A stretch of DNA of 10,951 nucleotides from Gamarada debralockiae (Eukaryota; Ascomycota; Leotiomycetes; Helotiales; Hyphodiscaceae): contig NXFV01001661.1 in assembly GCA_002803225.1 (NCBI GenBank), forward strand, positions 1-10,951. The letters run 5' to 3'. The notes beneath the pieces are model-generated. The model was not told where the DNA came from and did no database searches. It saw only the letters and a program-made list of their open reading frames with translations. Position 1 is the first letter of the stretch, and every line of letters starts with the position of its first letter. Shown piece after piece: positions 1 to 7,131 of the stretch. Position numbers and translations under genes: made by a program.

Positions 1-1565
1 ATTAATTTGGATTTAGTAGAAGGCTTAGTAAATATTGAGTTTTATAAAGACCTTAGCATAGCTAATTTAGGCAAGCGTCTTATTAATTAATAGGAGAGAG
101 TACTAGTCCTTATAGGTAATTGTATTTAGTTTCTAGTAGTCGATATAAAACTATAGGCTACTATTAGGCTTCTGTACGAATAATACAGGAGAAGTATATA
201 GTGCTTGACTTAAGATAATAAATCCTTTACTTAAATTATCTAGTAAATACTATTTTATAGCCTAGAGTTCTACTATTAATATATAGTATAACGGGCTTAA
301 TCTTAACTTATTCTTCTCTTCTAGTATAATCTTATAGTCGATTATATAATAAAGTAGGAGTTTATCTAAATCCTTTTATAAAAAGACATCTACTAGATTC
401 TAGTACTCTAGTAGGAGCTTACAGGCAATAAGTTCTTTATTCATAGCTTTAGCGGCCTGTTCTATAGCTTAATAGGCCTGTATTTTACAATCAATCTTAT
501 TTAAGGATAGGGAGAATAAGGTAGCTTTAGGTCTCTTAGTATAAAAGTAAAACCTAGTTACTAAAATCAACTTAATATCTACTACTATAGACTTATCTTC
601 TATATCTCTTAGCTCTTTTTCTCTTGTGGCAGAGGAAGATACTAGCGGTTTGTACGAAGGTACAGAACGGTCCGTAAGCACCTGTTATATAGTACATAAG
701 GCATTACAAGTGTCTGTAGACTAGGTCCTCTTGCCTAGTAGCTTTAGGAACTAAGTAGTCTACTTATCCTTCCTTTGGAGTTTAGCTGTTATAGCTGGTG
801 TATCTACTAAATATAAAGACAAGAGGGGGGCTTATTAACTCGAGCTAATAAGGACCTAGTTACTTGAACTAGTGTCAGATACTATAGAAAGAGTAGACAT
901 ATTATCTTATCTTATAAAGACAAGGGAAATCTCTACCTCTAGCTAGGTTTGTTATTTAAGGAGAGTATATCTCTTATCCTACTATCTCTTCTTATTATAG
1001 GTAATAGTAGTATCCCTTTATATAATATCTCTACGGATTTCTTTGCTTATTGGCTATAGGACTAGGTCTCTACAGTCGATCTATATAATTTATATAAACA
1101 AAGACATAAGTATATTTTTAGGCAGCTAAATTAATCTATAACTAGTAATATCTAGGTTCACTCAAAAGTACTTAAACTACTTATAGCTAAGAATTACTTT
1201 GTAAGCTCCTAGGCTCAAGACAATAAATAGAATATTATATTAGTAGCGTCTCTTAATAATTAGATTTACAGTTATATAGTAGCTTACAACTTATCTACTT
1301 TATCTATTATAACCCTTTACTTGGATTTTATAGGTCAAGGGAGTAAGCTTTAGACCTAGGCCTTAGTACAACTAGTTTATAAGAGTAGTATTAATAAACG
1401 CAAATCCGTTTGCTCTTATATCTGTAAGTATATTAAGATCAACTTCTATTCTATTCTTAACTAGTATATATAGAACTATAAAAGGAGAGTCTCTTATTAA
1501 ATTAAATAAGTTAATCTTATTAATATTAAGTATATATAACCCTAAAGTAAAGACTTTCCCTAGGG
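1..1565 (-). pseudogene. RIP-degraded Ty3/gypsy pol (protease and reverse transcriptase), 3' part beyond window
   Basis: One minus-strand frame, read from about 1565 down to 1, gives a recognisable Ty3/gypsy pol interrupted by many TAG/TAA codons but with no frame change seen. Around 1430-1080 lies an aspartic protease relic: the D-[ST]-G-A active-site motif survives as DIRANGF (D codon at 1420-1422), its Gly changed to Arg by one G-to-A change. After it come segments typical of gypsy protease folds (ILFIVLSLGAYKVIL). Around 470-1 lies the start of reverse transcriptase: YTSPVLFVQKPNSSL, then an FYIDY-stop-KLNTIT block at about 115-165 that matches the family's conserved FxIDYRxLN motif, then a KLNIY-stop-AFY block matching domain A. 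Domain A normally carries a catalytic Asp, here read as Asn. The YxDD box, RNase H and integrase would lie left of position 1. The element cannot make a protein; the damage pattern fits RIP. Confidence 0.9.
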
Positions 1566-2717
1566 ATCCTCTTTTCTTAACTCTTTGTCTATAGAATCTA
1601 TAATATCTAAGTCTTAGTCTTACTTATTAATCTTATGAATACTACTAGGCTTATAGGGCTTAGTATAGGCAATAGACTTATATCTCTCCTTACTATAGTT
1701 ATAATAAGTTACAGATAGTCTAGTAGAAGTTAAGGTCGGTTTACAGGCTATTGATAGGCGTTAGACAAGCGGAGTAGGTAACTAATAGGCTAGGACTAGG
1801 GCTAAGGAAGTAAGGACAGAAGGACTAGGGGCTATAGTTATATAAGCTGTTTTACAAGTAGATAATAACTATTGATTTGTCTATTTAGCTGCCTTACAGG
1901 CTAAGAGAGGGAGGAGCATGTATTCCAGGTACTAATATTATATAACAAGCTTATTAAAGGTATTATAGGTTAGTAACGTAGAGACGAGATTCTCTTAGTA
2001 TAATATATTAAGCTTATAGTAAAGGTCTTATTACTAGTTACTTAAGGAGATAGCCCCTAGGCCTGTAAGGTATTAGAATTTTATTAGGAATTCTAAGAAG
2101 TCCTCTATACACTCCTAATATAGGTCATAGTACTAGTCTTAGGTAATAGCTTACTATATAGGATTCTAGTATATAGCTACTAGGTAAGCTATCACCTAAT
2201 CTACTATCTAGAAGGCGTTAGAGGCGCTATATTCGAACTGTAGCTCTAAGTAGGCTTAGGCTACTCCGGTCGTACGTCCGTAAACATACGTAAGCTTACT
2301 GTCTTTAGAGGGAAAGTAATTACTATTGTCTTATAGCTTCGCCTAAAGGAGGATATACTAGGAGGTAAACATTAGGTCCTTTCTATCTAATAGTAAGGGA
2401 GGGGCTAGTTACTTAGGTAACCTATTAGAGGTCTTAGGTAGTGTAAGTATATAAGAAGTATAATCTATAGATCTGCTTTAGGATTACTATCGTTATATAG
2501 CAGCTATAATACGTTTGTAGTTAGCGTCCGTATAAGCCGGGGAGTCTTGGCAGTCTATATACTCCTCTAGTCTCGTTTGTAATATATTTGCCCTTGTGTA
2601 AGCCTCTACTAGTTACCTTTAGAGATCTTTGATAGAGGACTGTCTAGTAATTAAGAGTTCTCTATTATCTATTTCAATAGAGGGGGCTAAGCTAGAGACT
2701 ACCTGTTTTGGAGACAT
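1542..2717 (-). pseudogene. RIP-degraded Ty3/gypsy gag with destroyed CCHC zinc knuckle
   Basis: Gag forms the retrotransposon's capsid-like particle and binds its RNA. The reading starts at an ATG at 2717-2715 (MSPKQVVSSLAPSIEID) and keeps one frame through to about 1542, broken only by substitution-type stops. A segment at about 2262-2296 reads LTYVYGRTTGV, followed by a region near 2180-2260 rich in the hydrophobic and acidic pattern of fungal gypsy gag. Near the C-terminus (1656-1709) is a zinc knuckle relic with exact C-X2-C-X4-H-X4-C spacing in which all four ligands now read Tyr, each explained by a single transition. The frame is offset by one base from pol (gag codons start at positions of the form 3n+2, pol codons at 3n), as expected for a -1 shift, although an old indel could also cause it. 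Non-functional. Confidence 0.85.
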
Positions 2718-3157
2718 GTTTGCAGCTCGTCTGTAACTTAGTACAACTAATCAAAGGGGTAGTTCACGGGTGTCCTGAGCTAGCCAGGATACAGGTTGGT
2801 TTTAGTAAGGGTTCAAGAGTATCTATAAGTCTAGAATAGGGATAGAAAAATAATAGGCGTCTTGTCTAGTTTAGTAAGAAGAATTGAAAAGTAGGTATGT
2901 CTAGTTTAGTGCAAGTTATACAATCCGTAAGATTAAAATAATCGAATAATATTAATAACCTTAATAGGTTCTACAAGCTATAGGATATATTTTATAGTCC
3001 TTCCTAGGATAAAAGGGAGAGCTTAGAATTATATTACAATGCTAACTAAAGTACTAGGGATCAACCTTAATTCTCTAGCTAACTAGTCAATATAACAAGA
3101 ATTCTAAGCTAGAGAGGAAAGGGAAAGAAGAAGAAGAACTCTGTAAGATGCCTAAGC

Positions 3158-3164
3158 TTATATA
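3158..3164 (-). promoter_or_regulatory. TATA box of the gypsy LTR
   Basis: The minus strand reads TATATAA inside CCCCTGTATATAAGCTTAGG, 441 bp upstream of the gag ATG. A pyrimidine-rich tract follows about 15-35 bases downstream, a common arrangement at fungal LTR transcription starts. The element is dead, so any activity would only produce transcripts into the relic. Confidence 0.5.
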
Positions 3165-3171
3165 CAGGGGG

Positions 3172-3193
3172 CTTGCTAGCGCGAGCTAGCAAG
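3172..3193. repeat. Perfect 9-bp inverted repeat, 4-nt spacer, in LTR U3
   Basis: CTTGCTAGC at 3172-3180 and GCTAGCAAG at 3185-3193 are exact reverse complements around GCGA. It lies immediately upstream of the TATA box in the sense of the retrotransposon. It could be a protein-binding site or a hairpin; nothing here decides. Confidence 0.7.
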
Positions 3194-3267
3194 GGGCCGT
3201 GTAGTGGCCCTGGCCCTCACGTGCAGGTGTCACGTGGCTCATTTGAGGACCTGCCGTCAGGTTCCTC
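3194..3267. promoter_or_regulatory. GC-rich U3 block with paired CACGTG boxes and inverted repeats
   Basis: This short GC-rich island in AT-rich surroundings holds GGGCC (3194-3198) paired with GGCCC (3206-3210), CACGTG at 3218-3223 and again at 3231-3236, and a near-perfect inverted repeat GAGGACCTG (3245-3253) with CAGGTTCCTC (3258-3267), which has one bulged base. CACGTG is the general core for bHLH-type factors. Its place in the U3 part of a probable LTR suggests a former enhancer; that role is inferred. Confidence 0.45.
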
Positions 3268-3270
3268 ACA

Positions 3271-3445
3271 TAAGGGAAGATCCTATAACAAAAGAATATA
3301 GCTTTAAATTTTAAAGTAACTTAGAGAGGGAAAGAATATAGTCCGGGAGTTTCGCTGTTTCAAGGAGAGGGGCAATATATTTCGGTGCTTAGTAATACGT
3401 ATTAACCTAGTCAAAATATACTATGTTCACGCCCAGGCTCGCTAT
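3271..3445 (-). repeat. LTR-segment repeat, copy 1
   Basis: This aligns along its length with 5915-6090 in the same orientation. Shared stretches include GTCCGGGAGT, GTGCTTAGTAAT, CTATGTTCACGCCC and GGCTCGCTAT. Similarity stops abruptly after GCTAT at 3445 and 6090, which may mark the outer LTR edge. Differences are mostly transitions plus small indels. Confidence 0.75.
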
Positions 3446-3608
3446 ATTTGACATCACATAACCCCCAGCGTCAACTCCTGACAAAAGTGCTCGCTAGCAC
3501 TTTCTCAAAGCCAGGTAAGTCCTTATAATTCAACTTAAATATCTCAAGCCGTATAGATATTAATCTGTGTCTGTCACTCAGCCTACGTTTTAGTAGAAAA
3601 TGCCAATA
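3446..3608. other. Intergenic, 3' flank of the AIM6-like gene, with a hairpin
   Basis: No gene is seen. The only structure is an exact inverted repeat at 3484-3503: AAAGTGCT, spacer CGCT, AGCACTTT. It lies about 105 bp beyond the stop codon of the phosphodiesterase gene, so it falls in or near its 3' untranslated region. Confidence 0.6.
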
Positions 3609-4839
3609 TCACCAAATTCCCTCTGCTGCTCCCTTTATATCATCCACGTTGAGATAGTCAACACCTATCTCCACCAACTGATGCCATATTCCATTGCGTA
3701 CTGCTATAGGCCACCCAGGCGTATCCCAATACCTCGCCTTGATCTTCTTAACCTTGGCAATCTGCAACTGGGCCTCTATTATCTGACGTTGTTCTGCAGA
3801 TAGAACTCCGGCACGGCTTTGAACAGATCCTACTACTTCCTTGAAGCTCACGCTCGCACAATAGCTATTTGTGTAGTCGTATACTGAATCATCTGGTAAC
3901 TTTTCGAGCGGAGCATCAAAGAAGTAGTCTCTATATGTTGTGTTTGCCACAAGTGCGTCAAATGAAGCACGTCCGCCAATGGCGAGTGTGACAGCCTTGC
4001 GCCAAACATGTCCGTCTTTGAAGTAACTCAATAAGCCCCTTTCTCTTAAAGGTTGAATCTGCTCAACAACTCTCTGGAGTGTGGTCACACCGTCTGACTT
4101 AATATCAACGAGAAGGAGCAAGGTCTGCGTTGGATGCTCGTCAAAGATGCCCAAGGTTGTTTTGTCGCTAAATTGTGTAACCGCGTTTATTCGATCAAAA
4201 ATATCTACTAATGGGTTGATGTATAGGGATTCGAAGGTTCGGTCGACTGTTAACGCAGCCTTGTCATGCCCCACATACAGTTGGGGATCATCATCGAGCA
4301 GCCAAACATCTGCCTCCACTCCTGTGCACCCGGCTTGCAACGCAGAGTACAACGGAACCTCGCGCCAGTAGTCATTATGCGAATAGCATAGTTTCGGGAC
4401 AACGTCACGCAAGAAATCGGTCTTGTATCGCGCTAATGCTTCTGTGCCTGTGCTTGGCTTACCCCACTGCGCTATCAAGGAGCCGATGTTGTCCTTGCTT
4501 CCGTCCAGTAGCTGCCGAGGAAAAAGTAGCCAGACACTTGCGGCCACTACGGTGATCCTAGTATTGCTTAGCGAATAGTCTTGTCCGTAAGGTGAATTAG
4601 ATACCCTACAGAATTAAAAAACCACATAGTAGAGCACGTATTTTGTATCCTAGCGTCCACTTCTGTCTCCGATACGGACTCGAAAATTCAATCATCTCGC
4701 TCTCGACATCGGATGCTCGTCTATCATCATCTGTGCCAACTACTGGCGCGTAGTCTCCGCCTGGAGCTTGGCCACGCAGGGTGCAGTGCCTGTTGCTCGA
4801 ATTCCTCTCTTGAGGTTGTAACTCATTAACTTCCATCAT
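3609..4839 (-). CDS. AIM6-like PLC-type phosphodiesterase, membrane-anchored, two exons
   Basis: The spliced product is 392 residues, from exon 1 at 4839-4610 and exon 2 at 4557-3609. It resembles the Aim6 family (altered inheritance of mitochondria protein 6), a PLC-like/GDPD-like TIM-barrel group. Yeast Aim6 has about the same length; its substrate is not established. Visible catalytic-type motifs are HND at residues 137-139 in CYSHNDYWREVPL, EAD at 158-160 and GHD at 173-175, matching the His, Glu/Asp and His metal-site pattern of GDPD-like enzymes. The C-terminal GVDYLNVDD is also typical. Residues 1-65 are polar and end in a basic patch (RRQK); residues 69-89 form one hydrophobic segment, so a type II anchor with the barrel on the lumenal or outer side is likely. 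The start is the first ATG in frame (4839); a second ATG follows directly (4836). The gene has no stops or frameshifts and near-balanced base composition, unlike its RIP-damaged flanks. Family assignment is good; exact function is unknown. Confidence 0.87.
4558..4609 (-). other. Intron of the AIM6-like gene (52 nt)
   Basis: Minus-strand donor GTAGGG (from 4609) and acceptor TAG (ending 4558) enclose 52 nt, a usual fungal intron size, with a GCTAAG branch-like site about 10 nt before the acceptor. Exon 1 read through the donor hits a TAG at once. Splicing here joins CT to G, giving Leu77, and fuses two half hydrophobic stretches into one 21-residue membrane segment (ALLCGFLI... then LITVVAASVWLLF). 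That structural fit is the main support. A donor a few bases earlier with the acceptor at the later CCGTAG would also keep frame but gives a shorter segment. Confidence 0.75.
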
Positions 4840-4889
4840 TCTCACAGAAGATTTAGTAAGGATGCTAGCCGACAAAGTGGAGTAAAGAT

Positions 4890-5099
4890 TCTGTGTAGAC
4901 GACTGTTCTCGATGTCGTCGTCTGTAAGCGGGGTTCCATTAGAAAGTGGCGTACGTTTTTTTCAATCTTCTAGCCTTAGGCAGCGATCAAGTGCTTCCCC
5001 CCGCTGCGACACCAGTTTCGCCTTCTACTGTATGTCCAGCGCGTCAATTCCTTCAACTTCTAACTGTCTAGCATACAGTAGAGGCGCAAAGAGAGAAGC
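4890..5099 (-). pseudogene. Coding-like relic of unknown identity
   Basis: One minus-strand frame, different from that of the phosphodiesterase gene, reads as a hydrophilic, probably helical protein piece: RQLEVEGIDALDIQ, a TAG, KAKLVSQRGEALDRCLRLED, a TGA, KKRTPLSNGTPLTDDDIENS. Both stops are one transition away from sense codons, as in the RIP relics. It has no start and no clear ends, overlaps the left edge of repeat copy A and occupies the presumed 5' leader of the phosphodiesterase gene. I do not recognise the family; a transposon-encoded protein is one possibility. Confidence 0.35.
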
Positions 5100-5670
5100 C
5101 GGAAGTGAAAAGTCGGAGGTTTGTTACGCAGAAGCATTTCCCTAGGAAGGGGATGGCCGATTTTGTTGGCTGCGCACAAGGGCCACTCTTTACCCTTAAC
5201 TTAATCGGAGGGATGTTAGGAAACAGGAATTTTCCGGCTAGGACGCGCAGCCACAAACGTCGTAGCTATACGTTCAGCAGCCACAGATTTATTAAAATTT
5301 TACCGAGGTTACTATAACTACACCGCCGCTCAGTAGGATCCTTGATCGCTTGATTGAAGGAGGTATTAGCCTATGTAACAATGGCGTATAACATAGCGCG
5401 TTCTAGCCGCTACAACACTGAGAATAACTTTCTAGTATTATAATAAAACTTAGAAATCTATATCTAATTATTCTATAAGTTTAAAAGGCAAAAGGAGCTT
5501 GATAGTAGTATTATAGGTCAAGGGGTCCTATTACGCTATAATAAGAGGCTCTCTATAATTCAGGTGGGTAGCGACGATACAATTAAAATTTTCGGAATTA
5601 ATAGGTTAGGAGTGTTCGGGAGAGGTATATAAATATAACTAAAATAAAAATATATAGAAATTTTGATATA
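5078..5670. repeat. 590-bp dispersed repeat, copy A (heavily RIP-affected)
   Basis: This aligns end to end with 9971-10556 in the same orientation. Shared stretches include GCAGAAGCATTTC, GTTGGCTGCGCACA, AGCCACAAACGTCG, CCTTGATCGCTT, CTATAATAAGAGGCTCT and TTCGGAATTAAT. Differences are overwhelmingly transitions, with A/T in this copy where copy B has G/C (for example TATGTAACAATGG here against TGTGTGGCGATGG). No inverted ends, start codon or convincing long frame was found. It may be a solo LTR or a non-coding part of a larger element; the family is not recognised. Confidence 0.85.
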
Positions 5671-5914
5671 ACGTCTGTCCCTGTGTCCCGAGACGCACCC
5701 TGTCACGAGACGAATCTATAGTTTTAGAATCACAAATTTTTTCTTAGTAAGTCTATAGAGTTATTATTAGCATATTAATTTCTATAACTATTTCTCCTTA
5801 AGGAGACTATTTAGTAATAAGAAAAAGAGTACAGTTGATTATGTTATCAATTGTTTCCGCTATTCCCCCCTGTCTAATCGCAACTATTAAAGTCTTTTCA
5901 AGATTCGGAGTACT
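5671..5914. other. AT-rich spacer without genes
   Basis: No coding frame is visible. Small structures are CGTCT (5672-5676) with CGAGACG repeated at 5689-5695 and 5706-5712, right at the edge of repeat copy A, and an exact 12-bp palindrome CTCCTTAAGGAG at 5794-5805. The CGAGACG pair could be part of an element terminus, but no partner end was found. Confidence 0.5.
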
Positions 5915-6090
5915 TAAGGAAAGGTCCTATTATAAAATAATATAGCTCTAAATTCTAAAAACATTCAGAGAGGAAAAGAATACAGTCCGGGAGTTACGCC
6001 GGTGCGATGAGAAGGTCCATATGTTTCAGTGCTTAGTAATGTACATTAGCCTAGGATAAAATCTACTATGTTCACGCCCCGGCTCGCTAT
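5915..6090 (-). repeat. LTR-segment repeat, copy 2 (solo fragment)
   Basis: This is the second copy of the segment at 3271-3445, same orientation, without any adjoining gag. It is therefore probably a solo LTR or truncated LTR left by recombination or partial insertion. With copy 1 it brackets the phosphodiesterase gene, with 2.47 kb between the two copies. The rest of the probable LTR (TATA box, GC-rich block) is not visible next to it. Confidence 0.7.
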
Positions 6091-6409
6091 GCCTTCGAAA
6101 TTTTATCCGTAGGATAAAATTAAGAAGGTTCTTCGAAGAGAGAGGGGGAGTGGTTTCGGCCTTTTAGTTGTTCCGTTCGGATTAATTTTTAATCCGCTCC
6201 GGATTTCTAGAAGAATCTCTGGAAGGTCACATGTATTACTTCCATTTTTACACTGTCGTCTAAGCCCCTCGCATTTGTCTAGGTACTACGCCTGAAACTT
6301 AGTCGATTTCATCCACCTTACACTTGCTAACTACTTATGCCTTTCTAATGTTTCTCGATTGAAATTCCACTACTCTAATCAATTTCGAAGGCTTCGTGTG
6401 AGCCGCAGG
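6091..6409. other. Non-coding spacer with two strong hairpins
   Basis: No gene is seen. AATTTTATCC (6099-6108) and GGATAAAATT (6112-6121) form an exact 10-bp inverted repeat with a GTA loop. CTTCGAA (6093-6099) and TTCGAAG (6132-6138) form an outer inverted pair around it. GGATTAA (6179-6185) and TTAATCC (6189-6195) form another exact 7-bp stem with a 3-nt loop. The hairpins start exactly where LTR-segment copy 2 ends, so they may belong to the insertion junction. Their function is unknown. Confidence 0.55.
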
Positions 6410-6710
6410 CTGGCACCCATGTAATTTACTTAGCCACGATTCTCAGGCCTAATCACGTGTGTGGTGTAAGAGCATGTTTCTCGAATATTCTATCGGCAGG
6501 TGGCAGCACCCCTGGTGCCTGGGCACTGGAAGCCCGTCACTCGTCTCCTTCTACCATCGCGACGGCGGGATAACATGGACAGAGCCAGTCAAGTCCTAAC
6601 GCAAGGCGTACCTCCTGGCGTGCCTAGATCATACCGTGCTCTTGCAGATCATGGCAATGTTCTTCATTCTACACTCTATCATCGTGCTCGCGGACGACCC
6701 TCGAAAGTGC
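6410..6710 (+). pseudogene. Fot1/pogo-type transposase, truncated N-terminal fragment
   Basis: The ATG at 6575 begins MDRASQVLTQGVPPGVPRS, continuing through YRALADHGNVLHSTLYHRARGRPSK to about 6706. This is the pattern of the N-terminal helix-turn-helix (psq/CENP-B-like) domain of fungal Fot1/pogo transposases: a first helix, then YRALADH..V..STLYHR.RGR. Similarity stops after about 44 residues and a short unrelated tail runs to a stop at 6785-6787. The CENP-B-like second DNA-binding part and the DDE catalytic domain are absent, so it is a dead 5' remnant. Upstream, at 6415-6427, GGCACCCATGTAA resembles the terminal sequence I recall for Fot1-like elements, so the left end of the element may lie near 6410. 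The fragment itself has little RIP damage. Family call is from memory of the motif. Confidence 0.6.
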
Positions 6711-6792
6711 AACATATTAACTTCAGGCTTCCCCGAAGTCCCCCTCTATCAAAGTCAAAAAATACGGATTTAGCACAAATAACTTAAACAAA

Positions 6793-6870
6793 CTAATTAA
6801 TATGCTTGCGTAGCAGCTTGACGACCGCCTCGTGCCCGTTCGCATATTTGCAGTCTTCGGGCTCATCACC
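6793..6870 (-). pseudogene. Ankyrin-repeat relic (minus strand)
   Basis: The minus strand reads GDEPEDCKYANGHEAVVKLL then RKHIN and a stop. The NGHEAVVKLL core is the second-helix signature of an ankyrin repeat (G.EAVVKLLL). No further repeats, start or coherent flanking frame were found. It lies 262 bp beyond the stop of the HET gene and on the same strand. It could be debris from an NLR-like or other ankyrin gene; a former C-terminal part of a HET-ankyrin gene is possible but unproven. Confidence 0.55.
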
Positions 6871-7009
6871 TCTGTTTGTTAATTACTAAATCACATTAAT
6901 CTTCGCTGTTTAGCAGTTGTAGTAGTTGCAGTCTACTATTTTTTCGAAGCGTGAGCATGCGGCATAAGTAATAACGTCTTTCTAGTGGTTGCTACCCTTA
7001 ACTTCAATC

Positions 7010-7102
7010 CTGCTAAAGGCTGTTGACGATGGCACCGAGGCTGTTGTCAAGCTGCTGCTTGAGACTGGCAACGTCGAGGTTGATTTATATGATGAATTTT
7101 GA
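7010..7102 (+). pseudogene. Ankyrin-repeat relic (plus strand)
   Basis: The plus strand reads LLKAVDDGTEAVVKLLLETG then NVEVDLYDEF and a TGA. This is almost one complete ankyrin repeat (A...G.EAVVKLLLE.G..VD). After the stop the expected G-R-T-P-L start of a next repeat is only hinted at, with broken frame. It runs opposite to the relic at 6793-6870 and ends 30 bp before the HET stop codon. It is a gene fragment with no start. Confidence 0.65.
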
Positions 7103-7131
7103 GAATTCTAGACACCTACGCGCTAATGCCG

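Larger units (their letters stand above)
2800..3445 (-). repeat. Probable 5' LTR and leader of the gypsy element (edges uncertain)
   Basis: This lies just upstream (minus strand) of the gag start and carries promoter-like features of an LTR: a TATA box at 3158-3164, a CT-rich tract (TTCTTCTTCTTTCC) just downstream of it, and a GC-rich block at 3172-3267 with several inverted repeats and two CACGTG boxes upstream of it. The outer 175 bp (3271-3445) recur at 5915-6090. I could not find clear TG...CA ends or a convincing tRNA primer-binding site. The 3' LTR lies outside the window, so the boundaries are estimates. Confidence 0.55.

Noticed and set aside
469..681. A 70-residue open frame on the minus strand as a separate small gene
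   Set aside because: It is a stop-free stretch of the gypsy pol relic; the same frame continues past its stop into recognisable reverse transcriptase.
2760..2830. A tRNA primer-binding site next to the LTR
   Set aside because: TGGCTAGCTCAGG on the minus strand begins with TGG, but I cannot match it to a tRNA 3' end or place it against a clear LTR terminus.
1..3150. A mitochondrial or AT-rich prokaryotic origin for the AT-rich left end
   Set aside because: The frame holds a Ty3/gypsy gag-pol with transition-type stops, and the neighbouring genes are nuclear fungal genes.
3600..4371. Plus-strand frames across the phosphodiesterase gene
   Set aside because: They are shadows of the minus-strand gene, whose catalytic motifs are clear.
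5068..5317. Open frames on both strands within repeat copy A (62 and 70 residues)
   Set aside because: They are not kept open in copy B, have no recognisable domain, and sit in RIP-altered repeat DNA.
6507..6520. CACCCCTGGTG as another end of the MITE
   Set aside because: Only about 11 bp match, there is no extended similarity to the 29-bp terminal repeats, and it lies next to the pogo start without a partner end.
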